The position numbers and the translations under genes were made by a program. Below, one piece after another: positions 16,581 through 26,075 of a DNA stretch of 64,000 bases; position 1 is the first letter of the stretch; each line of letters begins with the position of its first letter. The stretch lies in NCBI GenBank assembly GCA_000171875.1, contig ABHI01000004.1, positions 1-64,000 of the forward strand. Direction: 5' to 3'. This DNA is from Flavobacteriales bacterium ALC-1. Lineage in GTDB: Bacteria; Bacteroidota; Bacteroidia; Flavobacteriales; Flavobacteriaceae. The notes beneath the pieces are model-generated. The model was not told where the DNA came from, did not search any database, and worked only from the letters and a program-made list of their open reading frames with translations.

Positions 16581-17759
16581 ATGAAAAAACTACTACTCTC
16601 TACTTTGGCTATTGTGCTTATTATATCGTGTAGCACAAGTCGACAAATAGAAAAATCAGTAAGTGCTGGTAATTACGATCAAGCTATATCTAATGCAGTT
16701 AGTAAATTACGTACTAACAAGACTAAAAAACGAAAAGCTGAATATATAGTAATGCTTCAAGAAGCATATTATAAAGCCAACAAAAGAGACGCTGAAGCTA
16801 TTGAGTTCTTAAAGCAAGACAAGAATCCAGAGAATCATATAAAAATCTACGATTTATATGTCGCTTTAGAAAACAGACAAGAACGTATAAGACCGCTTCT
16901 ACCTTTGTATGTTAATGATCAAGAGGTAAAGCTTAGTATTAAAAACTACTCTAGTGCTATTATAACTTCAAAAGACAATGCTTCATTACATATGTATAAG
17001 AATGCTAAGACCTTATTAAATTCTAATAATAAGCAAGACTATCGATTTGCGTATGCTCAATTTAGAGATATTGAAGAGATTAACCCAAACTATAGGGATG
17101 TCCGTAAACTTATTGAAACGTCTCACCAAAAAGGAATCGATTATGTTTTAGTAGACATGGTTAACGATACTCAAAAAGTAATTCCACAACGCTTAGAAGA
17201 TGATTTATTAAACTTTAGTACTTATGGTGTCAATAAACTTTGGGAAGTGTACCATAGTACTAATGACAATTCGGTTACTTACGATTATAAAATGAAAGTT
17301 AATTTAAGACAAATAAATACCTCACCAGAGCAAGTTAAGGAACGTCAAATTATTAAAGAAAAGCAAATTGCCGATGGCAAAAAATTATTATTAGACCAAG
17401 CCGGAAACCAAGTTAAAGACAGTCTTGGGAATGCTATAGAGGTTGAGAATCTTAAAACGGTACGTTGCGAGTTTTACGAATTTAGACAATTTAAAACGGT
17501 ACAAGTAACTGGTAATGTAGAATATTACAACTTAAACACGAAGCAATTGACGGATGCTTTTCCCGTAGATAGCCAATTTGTATTTGAGCATATCTATGCC
17601 AATGCTCGTGGTGACCGTAGAGCTTTAGAAAACGATTTGTTACCATTTTTAGATAGACGAGCTGTGCCATTCCCTACCGAAGAGCAAATGATATATGACT
17701 CTGGCGAAGATTTAAAAATTCAGCTAAAGCAGATTATAAATTCATATACTTTAAACTAA
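16581..17759 (+). CDS. Lipoprotein of unknown function, second of a tandem pair
   Basis: 392 residues; paralogue of the preceding gene. The lipobox (LIISC), the NYDQAISNAVSKL segment, VIPQRLEDDLLNFSTYGVNKLW, and the C-terminal ARGDRRALE then FPTEEQMIYDSGEDLKIQLK align without large gaps. The 189-nt spacer before it contains the terminator of the first copy and an AT-rich promoter region, so it can be regulated separately. Function unknown; lipidated envelope protein by signal. Confidence 0.85.
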   Translation: MKKLLLSTLAIVLIISCSTSRQIEKSVSAGNYDQAISNAVSKLRTNKTKKRKAEYIVMLQEAYYKANKRDAEAIEFLKQDKNPENHIKIYDLYVALENRQERIRPLLPLYVNDQEVKLSIKNYSSAIITSKDNASLHMYKNAKTLLNSNNKQDYRFAYAQFRDIEEINPNYRDVRKLIETSHQKGIDYVLVDMVNDTQKVIPQRLEDDLLNFSTYGVNKLWEVYHSTNDNSVTYDYKMKVNLRQINTSPEQVKERQIIKEKQIADGKKLLLDQAGNQVKDSLGNAIEVENLKTVRCEFYEFRQFKTVQVTGNVEYYNLNTKQLTDAFPVDSQFVFEHIYANARGDRRALENDLLPFLDRRAVPFPTEEQMIYDSGEDLKIQLKQIINSYTLN

Positions 17760-17840
17760 AAAACGTTACTGATAACTTATGGGGATATTAAGCCATGTTA
17801 ACTTAAAAAAGTTACAAATCAATACGTAACTATGTAAATT

Positions 17841-18227
17841 CTAAAGAAATTTAGTCAAATTGAGCTCATTAATGCTACCATGAGACGCGTGTGCTACAAC
17901 CTCGTCATTTCTAAGTATTAAAAGCTGAGGGGATTGATGCATCACTTGGAATCTAAAACCAACTTCGTTAGACACATCTCTATAACTCAATAAATCTAAA
18001 TAGTATAAATCTGCATTTGCATCTACATCATAAGCAGATACAAACTGATTCATCACCATTCTACTTATTCCACAACGTGTAGAGTGCTTAAAAATAAGTT
18101 GAGTTTTTCCTTTAGATTTTTCCACTATAGCATCTAATTGCTCAATGCTATTTAGAGGAATCCAAGGTAATAGCTTCTCAGCTTTTGGTTCAGAAGAACC
18201 ATTAAATATTTTATTAAAAATTCCCAT
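17841..18227 (-). CDS. ytxJ: Bacillithiol-system redox protein YtxJ
   Basis: Thioredoxin-fold protein of about 128 residues, thought to act as a monothiol bacilliredoxin removing bacillithiol from proteins. The signature FKHSTRCGIS with Cys52 is present, as is HQSPQLLILR with the cis-Pro. The start chosen is ATG 18227 (MGIFNKIF), the usual family N-terminus; an ATG at 18245 adds six residues. Flavobacteriaceae commonly carry bacillithiol genes. It lies 20 nt after the stop side of the GH16 gene's downstream end and is transcribed in the same direction. Confidence 0.88.
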   Translation of the reverse strand: MGIFNKIFNGSSEPKAEKLLPWIPLNSIEQLDAIVEKSKGKTQLIFKHSTRCGISRMVMNQFVSAYDVDANADLYYLDLLSYRDVSNEVGFRFQVMHQSPQLLILRNDEVVAHASHGSINELNLTKFL

Positions 18228-18265
18228 ATTATAAATGTCGTGCATAATTTAAAAACTTACAAATC

Positions 18266-19876
18266 TTATTGTTTTATAAATTTAAAAATATCTGAAGTAC
18301 CATTTTCAAAAGTCAAGTTTATAAAATAGATACCACTACTTAGACTCGACGTATTAAAAATCGTTTTACCATTTTCTACTGTATTGCTATTTTGAGATAT
18401 TAAACGACCACTAACATCTCGGATCTTAATTAATATATTCTCATCTACAATCTGTTGAAAAGCGATATGCAAAATATCGCTTACTGGATTGGGGTAAAAT
18501 GAAATAGTTTCAGTAGGTACAACACCATCAATAGACAAAGGGCTTTCTTGATAAACTCTTACATAATCAACTTCCAAACTACTCTGCGTAAAACTAGGAT
18601 CAATATTTGGCAAAATTGCCACATTAAATAGTAAATACTGATCTTGATCAAAAGGCCAAGTATTTGCATTTCTTACTTCTGGATTATAAGTGTAATGTAC
18701 ATTGTCATCTACGCTAAATATCATTTTCTCTGGAGACCATATTAATGTATAAATATGAAAACTTGAAGAGGCCGTGCTAATAGTCTGACCACCTTTATTC
18801 GATGTGTTTCCAGAACTAGAAGGTGTATGCATGGCACTTTGTACAAAGTTTTGATTGTCTCCCCAATGTTCCATAATATCTATTTCACCACAAGCTGGCC
18901 AACCTGTTGTTCCAAAACCTTGAGTTTGCCAATAAGCACCAGGCTCTGTAATGTTTTTTCCTAACATCCATATCGCAGGCCAAGTCCCTACACCTGATGG
19001 CAATTTTGCTCTTATTTCTATTTTGCCATAGGTAAATGCAAATTTAGAATTCAATCTTGCAGACGTATATTGCTTAGTAACACCTTGATTGGTGTATGCT
19101 TCTTTTTTTGCCACTAAATCTAAAAACCCACCATTTATAGAAGCATTATCTACTCTATCTGTGTAATGTTGTATTTCTCCATTATACCAGCTGTTTCCAT
19201 TTGGTATTTGTGTTTGATGAAACCATTTAGAACCATCTATAGCACCATTACCATCAAACTCATCTGACCATACTAAATTATCATATACTGGGTCGTTAGA
19301 AACTTCATCAAAATATAAAACATCATCTAAATAAGCCAAAACTTGGTCATTATTATTCTCACCATTAATTTGAATCACTACACGATTAAAATCTGTTCTA
19401 CCAATTGGAGCAGATGAACCACTATCTAAATTAATATAATTATCTGTTTCAAAATTAAAAACAATCTCTTGCCATTGATTTAAAACTATAGGCTTAATAA
19501 TCTCGCTTTGTGTAGTCCATGGCTGTGCTAAAGTACCATCTTGAAGCTTTAAAGATATTTGATTAGTTTGACTTCCCGTAACAGCATTATAAGGTATATA
19601 TAACTTTAGCTTAAAGCTATTCTTAATCGTTAAATCAAAATTTGAAGCCGTATCAAATTGTATATTGGCATATTGTCCACCCGAATCATTATATTGCAAA
19701 ACAGTATTAGATAAATTAATATCTTGTTGATTAGGATTTGGGTAATCAGTATCTATTCCACAATCATCACCATACCATGTAGTAATGGTTCCATTACCTT
19801 CAAAGTCATCTTCTACAACCTGAGCATTCAAACATAAAACCGAAAAACATAGTATAAGTGAGTAAAGGTTCTTCAT
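18266..19876 (-). CDS. Secreted GH16 beta-glucanase (laminarinase-like) with T9SS sorting domain
   Basis: Predicted to cut beta-1,3 or mixed beta-glucans such as laminarin outside the cell. The signal peptide (1-18) is followed by a beta-sandwich carbohydrate-binding-like region (about 20-195), the GH16 domain (about 200-445) with the catalytic motif GEIDIMEHWG (nucleophile and acid/base Glu in ExDxxE, near residue 332), then a type A T9SS C-terminal domain (about 465-536) with ISFYPNPVSDILHI. No SusC/SusD pair or other polysaccharide genes are adjacent, so it is a lone enzyme and not part of a visible utilisation locus. Substrate is inferred from the family. Confidence 0.93.
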   Translation of the reverse strand: MKNLYSLILCFSVLCLNAQVVEDDFEGNGTITTWYGDDCGIDTDYPNPNQQDINLSNTVLQYNDSGGQYANIQFDTASNFDLTIKNSFKLKLYIPYNAVTGSQTNQISLKLQDGTLAQPWTTQSEIIKPIVLNQWQEIVFNFETDNYINLDSGSSAPIGRTDFNRVVIQINGENNNDQVLAYLDDVLYFDEVSNDPVYDNLVWSDEFDGNGAIDGSKWFHQTQIPNGNSWYNGEIQHYTDRVDNASINGGFLDLVAKKEAYTNQGVTKQYTSARLNSKFAFTYGKIEIRAKLPSGVGTWPAIWMLGKNITEPGAYWQTQGFGTTGWPACGEIDIMEHWGDNQNFVQSAMHTPSSSGNTSNKGGQTISTASSSFHIYTLIWSPEKMIFSVDDNVHYTYNPEVRNANTWPFDQDQYLLFNVAILPNIDPSFTQSSLEVDYVRVYQESPLSIDGVVPTETISFYPNPVSDILHIAFQQIVDENILIKIRDVSGRLISQNSNTVENGKTIFNTSSLSSGIYFINLTFENGTSDIFKFIKQ

Positions 19877-20083
19877 TATAATTGATTATTGTTTTTTCAA
19901 AAATATCGACTCTATCACTAATTACATAATTTGTATACTATACATGGACTATACATTATTCTATCATTATACCAAATAAGACAAAAAGTCACGCTATAGC
20001 TCGCTAAATCAGTCATTTTGTCGCTTAACCAGTTAATAATTCAATTGGTAAGATTATTGACTAATAATTTAGAAAAAAGGTAA

Positions 20084-20164
20084 CGGAATGATATTATTTA
20101 GTCATTCAGAGTGATAGCGAAGAATCTAAATTAGAGATTCCTCATTGCATTCGGAATGATATTT
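20084..20164. repeat. Bacteroidota-type dispersed hairpin repeat
   Basis: GTCATTCAGAGTGATAGCGA, continuing AGAATCT, is followed after a short spacer by an imperfect inverted partner ending CGGAATGAT. This resembles the GTCATTCTGAGC-type short repeats scattered through many Bacteroidota genomes. A 12-bp direct repeat CGGAATGATATT bounds it (20084-20095 and 20152-20163). It sits immediately upstream of clpB, so it also contributes to the clpB leader. Confidence 0.6.
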
Positions 20165-20176
20165 AAAAGAACAAAT

Positions 20177-22783
20177 ATGAATTTTAATAATTATACAATT
20201 AAGTCACAAGAAGCCATACAGCAAGCACAACAGCTTGCTCAAGGTTTTGGTCATCAACACATAGAAAATGAGCACATTTTTAAAGCACTTTTTAATGTTG
20301 ATGAAAATGTTTTACCATTTCTTCTCAAGAAGTTAAATGTTAATGTGTCTATATTTCAACAAATATTAGACAAAGAAATAGAAAGTTTTGCAAAAGTTTC
20401 TGGTGGTGATATTATGCTCTCTCGAGATACAAGTAAAGCTTTAAATGAAGCCTCCATCATTGCTAAAAAAATGAATGACGACTTTGTATCTATTGAGCAT
20501 CTCGTATTAGCCATTTTTAAATCTAAAAGCAAAGTTGCACAAATTTTAAAAGACCAAGGGGTTACTGAAAAGGGCTTGAACTCAGCAATTGAAGAATTAC
20601 GTCAAGGAGACAGAGTAACATCTCAAAGTCAAGAAGAAACTTATAATGCACTCAATAAATATGCGAAAAACTTAAATCAATTAGCGAGTGATGGCAAGTT
20701 AGATCCTGTAATTGGTCGCGATGAAGAAATTCGTAGAATACTCCAAATATTATCACGCAGAACAAAAAACAATCCCATTTTAGTTGGTGAACCAGGTACT
20801 GGTAAAACAGCCATTGCTGAAGGTTTAGCGCACAGAATTATCGATGGTGATATTCCTGAAAATCTAAAAGACAAACAGATTTTTGCCCTTGATATGGGAG
20901 CTCTAATAGCTGGTGCAAAGTTTAAAGGTGAGTTTGAAGAACGTCTTAAAGCAGTCATTAAAGAAGTAACAACCAGTGATGGAGATATCGTATTGTTTAT
21001 AGATGAAATCCATACACTAGTTGGAGCTGGTGGTGGACAAGGAGCAATGGATGCTGCTAACATTTTAAAACCAGCATTGGCTCGTGGTGAACTGAGAGCT
21101 ATCGGAGCAACAACTTTAGATGAATATCAAAAGTATTTTGAACAAGACAAAGCCTTAGAGCGTCGTTTTCAGAAAGTAAATGTTGATGAACCAGATACGG
21201 AAAGTGCAATTTCTATTCTTCGTGGTATAAAAGAAAAATACGAAGCCCATCATAAGGTTAGAATTAAAGATGAAGCCATCATAGGTGCTGTAGAATTATC
21301 GGAACGCTATATTACTAATCGTTTTCTACCAGATAAGGCTATTGATTTAATGGATGAAGCTGCTTCTAAATTACGAATGGAAATTAATTCTAAACCAGAA
21401 GAACTCGATGTTTTAGATCGTAAAGTCATGCAGTTAGAAATTGAGATCGAGGCTATTAAACGCGAAAAAGACGAAAATAAATTAAAATCTTTGCGTGCAG
21501 ATTTAGCAAATCTTAAAGAAGAACGTAACGAGCTTAATGCCAAATGGAAATCTGAAAAAGAGGTTGTAGAAAACATTCAGAATACAAAACAAGATATAGA
21601 AAACTATAAACTTGAAGCAGAGCGTGCTGAACGTGAAGGTAATTATGGAAAAGTAGCGGAAATCAGATATGGAAAAATTAAAGAAGCTACTGAAGCTCTT
21701 GAAGCACAACAAGCAATTTTAGCAGATCAAAAAGATAATTCACTTATTAAAGAAGAAGTCACCTACGAAGATATTGCCGATGTTGTGGCTAAATGGACAG
21801 GAATTCCCGTTACCAAAATGATTCAGAGTGAACGCGAAAAACTATTAAAACTTGAAGACGAATTGCACAAGCGCGTTGTTGGGCAAGAAGAAGCTATTGA
21901 AGCAGTAAGTGATGCTGTACGCCGTTCTAGAGCCGGTTTACAAAACCCGCAAAAACCAATTGGAACATTCTTATTCTTAGGAACAACAGGTGTTGGTAAA
22001 ACAGAATTAGCAAAGGCTTTAGCAGAATATTTATTTGATGATGAAAATGCAATGACCCGTATTGATATGAGTGAATATCAAGAACGCCATGCGGTCAGTA
22101 GATTAGTTGGGGCGCCTCCAGGATACGTTGGTTATGATGAAGGCGGACAATTAACTGAAGCGGTTAGACGCAAACCATATTCTGTAGTCTTATTAGATGA
22201 AATTGAAAAAGCTCATCCAGACACTTTTAATATTTTATTACAGGTATTGGATGAAGGCCGTTTAACAGATAATAAAGGGAGAATCGCTGATTTTAAAAAC
22301 ACAATCATTATCATGACCTCAAATATGGGAAGTCATATTATTCAAGAACGCTTTGAAGCCAACAAGGATATTCAATCTGCAATTGAGGCTGCAAAAGTTG
22401 ATGTTCTAGGTTTATTAAAACAAAGTGTAAGACCTGAGTTTTTAAATCGCATTGATGATACGATTATGTTTACACCTTTGTCTAAAGAAAATATTGTTGA
22501 TATCGTTGGCTTACAATTAAAAAGCGTTACCAAAATGATAGCACAACAAGGTATTACCTTTGATGCTACAGAAGAAGCCATTGCTTATTTGGCTGAAAAA
22601 GGTTACAATCCAGAATATGGAGCAAGACCTGTAAAACGTGTAATACAAAGAGAAGTACTAAATCAGTTGAGTAAAGAAATACTAGCTGGTAAAGTTACAA
22701 CAGATAGTATTATTCTACTTGATGAATTTGACGGAAAGCTAGTTTTTAGAAACCAAGGCGATTTGGTAGTTGAAGAATTTTAA
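20177..22783 (+). CDS. clpB: ATP-dependent disaggregase ClpB
   Basis: Hexameric AAA+ chaperone that pulls apart aggregated proteins with DnaK. 868 residues, normal for ClpB. Parts in order: Clp N-domain (1-145), first AAA+ domain with Walker [10 protein letters not shown], a coiled-coil M domain (about 405-525) that distinguishes ClpB from ClpA/C, second AAA+ domain with GTTGVGKTE, and a C-terminal D2 domain. The start chosen is ATG 20177 ([13 protein letters not shown]), the standard flavobacterial N-terminus; an ATG 21 bases upstream lies in the repeat element and is unlikely. No heat-shock sequence element was recognised. Confidence 0.97.
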   Translation: MNFNNYTIKSQEAIQQAQQLAQGFGHQHIENEHIFKALFNVDENVLPFLLKKLNVNVSIFQQILDKEIESFAKVSGGDIMLSRDTSKALNEASIIAKKMNDDFVSIEHLVLAIFKSKSKVAQILKDQGVTEKGLNSAIEELRQGDRVTSQSQEETYNALNKYAKNLNQLASDGKLDPVIGRDEEIRRILQILSRRTKNNPILVGEPGTGKTAIAEGLAHRIIDGDIPENLKDKQIFALDMGALIAGAKFKGEFEERLKAVIKEVTTSDGDIVLFIDEIHTLVGAGGGQGAMDAANILKPALARGELRAIGATTLDEYQKYFEQDKALERRFQKVNVDEPDTESAISILRGIKEKYEAHHKVRIKDEAIIGAVELSERYITNRFLPDKAIDLMDEAASKLRMEINSKPEELDVLDRKVMQLEIEIEAIKREKDENKLKSLRADLANLKEERNELNAKWKSEKEVVENIQNTKQDIENYKLEAERAEREGNYGKVAEIRYGKIKEATEALEAQQAILADQKDNSLIKEEVTYEDIADVVAKWTGIPVTKMIQSEREKLLKLEDELHKRVVGQEEAIEAVSDAVRRSRAGLQNPQKPIGTFLFLGTTGVGKTELAKALAEYLFDDENAMTRIDMSEYQERHAVSRLVGAPPGYVGYDEGGQLTEAVRRKPYSVVLLDEIEKAHPDTFNILLQVLDEGRLTDNKGRIADFKNTIIIMTSNMGSHIIQERFEANKDIQSAIEAAKVDVLGLLKQSVRPEFLNRIDDTIMFTPLSKENIVDIVGLQLKSVTKMIAQQGITFDATEEAIAYLAEKGYNPEYGARPVKRVIQREVLNQLSKEILAGKVTTDSIILLDEFDGKLVFRNQGDLVVEEF

Positions 22784-22835
22784 ACAGACTGTAACATAAT
22801 TGAGTTAAAACAGTCTTTATATTGATTGGTTGGTT

Positions 22836-22879
22836 AAGAGCAACACAAATTTCAAGCGCTTGAAAGGAGTGTTGCTCTT
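22836..22879. terminator. Bidirectional terminator between clpB and mqo
   Basis: AAGAGCAACAC and GTGTTGCTCTT form a perfect 11-bp stem. The loop contains a second palindrome TTCAAGCGCTTGAA, giving a longer structured hairpin. It lies between convergent clpB and mqo and can serve both. Confidence 0.78.
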
Positions 22880-22883
22880 CCTT

Positions 22884-24371
22884 TTATAATTGTAATGCTT
22901 TTTTTGACTTTTTTAGCTGTTCTTTAAACGATTTTTCAGTGAGTTTAGTATTCCACATTGGTACAATTTTATTTAGGAGCTCCTTTCCTTTTTCAGAATT
23001 AAGAATTTCAGGAAACGCTTTTTCTAAAACATTCAACATCACATAAGTTGCTGTAGAGGCACCCGGTGAGGCACCTAATAAACAGGTAATACTTCCATCT
23101 TTGCTACTTACTACTTCTGTACCAAATTGTAATTTACCACCTTCAAACTCATCCTTTTTTATAATTTGAACGCGTTGACCAGCTACTAACAATTCCCAAT
23201 CTTTACTTTTAGCATCTTTATAGAAGTTACGCAATTCGTTCATTCTGTCTTCATGGTTCATAGTAACTTGTTCCACCAAGTATTTAGTTAGAGGTAGATT
23301 ATGCCAAAATGCTCCAAGCATAGGTGAAATATTATCAAATTGAATAGACTTTAATAAATCGAAATTAGAACCTTCTTTTAAAAACTTAGGGCTAAAACCA
23401 GCAAAAGGCCCAAACATTAATTGACGTTTTCCATCTATATATCTTGTATCTAAGTGTGGTGTGGACATAGGTGGATCATTTGGCCCTGCTTTACTATAAA
23501 CCTTAGCATTATGCTGCTTTATAATATCTTCATTATTACAAACCAGCCATTCACCACTTACAGGAAAACCACCATACCCCTCTTTTTCTTCAATCTCTAC
23601 TTTTTGAAGTAATAACAAACTTGCTCCACCTGCTCCTATAAATACATGTTTAGATTCTAACTGTAGCTTCTCTTTAGTTTTTAAGTTTTTTAGTTCAACC
23701 GTCCAATCAATATCTGCACTAGGATCTACATCTTGCACTTCAATATTACAATGTACAGGAGTCTTAAATTCAGTTTCAAGAATATGGAATAACTTTTGGG
23801 TTAAAGCCCCATAATTGACTTCTGTACCTCTATCTATTCGAGATGCAGCCATTATTTCATCATTAGTTCTACCATTAGCTATCAATGGAAACCACGATTT
23901 CATTTTATCAATATCTCTGGTAAACTCAATAGAATCAAACAAAAAATGATCTTTAAACACCTTATATCTAGCCTCTAGATAATCTGAATTCTTTTTACCA
24001 GTAACCCAACTATGATGTGGTACTAATTGAATAAAATCTTCTGGATTTTTAATTAGATTAGACTCAACTAAAAAAGACCAGAATTGTTTAGAAATTTCAA
24101 ATTGCTTACAAATTTTTATCGCTTTTTTAATGGATACAGTACCATCTTCTTCCTCTGGGCAATAATTTAACTCGCATAGTGCAGAATGACCAGTACCAGC
24201 ATTATTCCATGCAGCAGAACTTTCTTGTGCTACATTATCTAAGCGTTCTAAGATTAACACTTTTAAGTCTGGTTTTAACAGCTTAGACATAAGTGCTAAT
24301 GTTGCACTCATTATACCTCCACCAACACAAATTAAATCGTATTCTATATCTGCATTTATTTTATAATCCAT
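22884..24371 (-). CDS. mqo: Malate:quinone oxidoreductase
   Basis: FAD-dependent, membrane-associated enzyme that oxidises malate to oxaloacetate and passes electrons to menaquinone. 495 residues, family-typical. The FAD-binding motif GGGIMSATLALM is near the N-terminus, followed by AAWNNAGTGHSALCELNY and a C-terminal LLGASPGASTATYVML. It is a single gene, convergent with clpB. Flavobacteria commonly use Mqo beside or in place of the NAD-linked malate dehydrogenase. Confidence 0.96.
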   Translation of the reverse strand: MDYKINADIEYDLICVGGGIMSATLALMSKLLKPDLKVLILERLDNVAQESSAAWNNAGTGHSALCELNYCPEEEDGTVSIKKAIKICKQFEISKQFWSFLVESNLIKNPEDFIQLVPHHSWVTGKKNSDYLEARYKVFKDHFLFDSIEFTRDIDKMKSWFPLIANGRTNDEIMAASRIDRGTEVNYGALTQKLFHILETEFKTPVHCNIEVQDVDPSADIDWTVELKNLKTKEKLQLESKHVFIGAGGASLLLLQKVEIEEKEGYGGFPVSGEWLVCNNEDIIKQHNAKVYSKAGPNDPPMSTPHLDTRYIDGKRQLMFGPFAGFSPKFLKEGSNFDLLKSIQFDNISPMLGAFWHNLPLTKYLVEQVTMNHEDRMNELRNFYKDAKSKDWELLVAGQRVQIIKKDEFEGGKLQFGTEVVSSKDGSITCLLGASPGASTATYVMLNVLEKAFPEILNSEKGKELLNKIVPMWNTKLTEKSFKEQLKKSKKALQL

Positions 24372-24485
24372 TTTTCTAATTAATTATTGAAATATAGTAA
24401 AACCATATTTACATTATTAAATAATTTTCTAAAACTGTAACTAAATGCTTTTTTTGATTACTAATGATTAAAATTGAATACTATT

Positions 24486-25349
24486 ATGAAATCATTTTTA
24501 CTTACCGCAGTTATAGCCTTAGTCTCTATATTAAGCATAAATGCTCAGAAATTAGAAAACTCAACACTATGGAAAATTGAAGGAAATGGCCTAGAAAAAG
24601 CATCATACTTATTCGGCACTATTCATATTACATGTGACGCAACTATTGAAGAAGATGTAAAGAAAGCACTTGATGAAACCTCTCAAATAGTTTTAGAAAT
24701 AGATATGGATGACCCAAGTCTGCAAGGGAAAATAATGCAAGGTATGTATATGAATGATGGAAAAACGCTCAAAGATTTAGTTTCCGAAACAGAATATACA
24801 GCTATAGATTCTTTATTTATTAATCATATGGGAATGCCTGTAAAAATGTTAGAAAAAGTAAAACCATTTTTTTTAACAGCTATGCTATACCCTAAGTTAT
24901 TAGATTGCCCAATGCAGTCTTTTGAAACTGAATTGATGAGGATTGCTAAAGAACAAGGAGAAGAAATTAATGGTTTAGAAACTATCGAAGATCAATTACA
25001 AGTGTTTAATGATATTCCTTATGAAGCGCAAGCAAAAGATTTAGTTAGAAGTGCAAAAGATAATTTGGCTTATGACAAAAAAAGTTTTGCAAAAATGTTA
25101 AAAATATACAAAGAAGAGAATATTAATGCCATGTTAGATACGATGAATGATGAAAACTTTACTTCGGTTGCAGAACATCAAGACAAATTATTAGATGACA
25201 GGAATAAAAACTGGATACCTAGAATAGGTGAATACGCCAAAGAACAACCAACTTTCTTTGGTGTTGGCGCTGGACATTTGGCTGGTGACAATGGGGTTAT
25301 TAAATTATTAAGAAAAGCTGGCTATACTGTAACTGCAGTAACCGAGTAA
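24486..25349 (+). CDS. Exported TraB/GumN (PrgY-like) family protein
   Basis: 287 residues. A signal peptide (1-21, ending SINAQ) precedes a TraB/PrgY-type domain with the opening YLFGTIHITCDA, QIVLEIDMDD, and the closing FFGVGAGHLAGDNGVIKLLRKAGY. The GTxH and GxGHLxG motifs are the presumed metal-binding catalytic residues of this family, related to Tiki proteases. The start used is ATG 24486; a TTG 12 bases earlier is in frame. It probably acts in the periplasm. A possible peptidase; not proven for bacterial members. Confidence 0.88.
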   Translation: MKSFLLTAVIALVSILSINAQKLENSTLWKIEGNGLEKASYLFGTIHITCDATIEEDVKKALDETSQIVLEIDMDDPSLQGKIMQGMYMNDGKTLKDLVSETEYTAIDSLFINHMGMPVKMLEKVKPFFLTAMLYPKLLDCPMQSFETELMRIAKEQGEEINGLETIEDQLQVFNDIPYEAQAKDLVRSAKDNLAYDKKSFAKMLKIYKEENINAMLDTMNDENFTSVAEHQDKLLDDRNKNWIPRIGEYAKEQPTFFGVGAGHLAGDNGVIKLLRKAGYTVTAVTE

Positions 25350-25387
25350 ATATTTACAACATTGGTTTTTTAAATAAGTAGTAAAAA

Positions 25388-25420
25388 ATATACCTTTCGG
25401 TATATTTTTTACTACTTTTG
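25388..25420 (+). promoter_or_regulatory. TetR operator and promoter of the tetR gene
   Basis: ATATACCTTTCGGTATAT (25388-25405) is an inverted repeat with 7-bp arms and a 4-bp centre. Eight bases later is TACTTTTG (25413-25420), a perfect -7 element. The ATG is only six bases beyond it, giving a near-leaderless mRNA. The operator fills the space where the -33 element would be, so bound regulator would block the polymerase. The same repeat stands before the next gene (26041). Confidence 0.78.
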
Positions 25421-25426
25421 TTTTAT

Positions 25427-26023
25427 ATGCTTAAAAAGTCAGAACATACTACACAATATATTTTAGAAACAGTTGCGCCTATTTTTAACAAAAATGGTTA
25501 TGCAGCAACCAGTATGAGTGATTTAACAACAGCAACTGGTCTTACCAAAGGAGCAATTTATGGCAACTTTAAAAATAAAGAAGAATTAGCTATAGCAGCT
25601 TTTAAGCATAACGTAAAAAAATTGATGTCATATATTTCTGAATACATAAGTAAAAGTGAATCACCAATTCAGAAATTATATTTGATTTCGGATTTTTACA
25701 GAGATTATTATATGTTGAGTAAAACTTACGGAGGATGTCCTGTATTAAATGTAGGTGTAGATGCTAATAACCAAAACTCTGGTTTATTAGAAAAAGTTAG
25801 GATTGTAATTGAGCGCATTCAAGATCAAGTAGCTTCCATAATTGAAGATGGTATAGAAGTAGGTGAAATTTCAGCTGAGGTAAATGCTATGCAATATGCA
25901 AAACGCCTAGATTCTATGATACAAGGAGCCATTTTTATGACTTATACTATGGATGACGATTTTTATATGCAAGACAGTATGGATCAAATTAATGATATGA
26001 TTACCAATGAACTAAAAGTATAA
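25427..26023 (+). CDS. TetR/AcrR-family transcriptional regulator
   Basis: 198 residues. The N-terminal helix-turn-helix (about 8-55) reads GYAATSMSDLTTATGLTKGAIYGNFKNKEELA, the standard TetR form; the C-terminal ligand domain contains YGGCPVLNVGVDANN, as in regulators of the YxaF/LmrA type. The start is ATG 25427; a TTG nine bases upstream overlaps the -7 box. Matching operators before this gene and before the following thioesterase gene indicate that it represses itself and that gene. The ligand is unknown; an acyl-CoA or fatty acid would fit the partner, by inference only. Confidence 0.92.
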   Translation: MLKKSEHTTQYILETVAPIFNKNGYAATSMSDLTTATGLTKGAIYGNFKNKEELAIAAFKHNVKKLMSYISEYISKSESPIQKLYLISDFYRDYYMLSKTYGGCPVLNVGVDANNQNSGLLEKVRIVIERIQDQVASIIEDGIEVGEISAEVNAMQYAKRLDSMIQGAIFMTYTMDDDFYMQDSMDQINDMITNELKV

Positions 26024-26040
26024 TATTTTTTTAACCAATA

Positions 26041-26058
26041 ATATACCGATTGGTATAT
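26041..26058 (+). promoter_or_regulatory. TetR operator before the thioesterase gene
   Basis: ATATACCGATTGGTATAT is an inverted repeat with arms identical to the site before the tetR gene (ATATACC-N4-GGTATAT). It lies 17 nt before the ATG and overlaps TATATTTA, a possible -7 element. Confidence 0.75.
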
Positions 26059-26075
26059 TTAAAAACTAAACAAAA

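Noticed and set aside
22851..22864. TTCAAGCGCTTGAA as a regulator binding site
   Set aside because: It lies inside the loop of a strong terminator hairpin between two convergent genes, so it is better explained as part of that structure.
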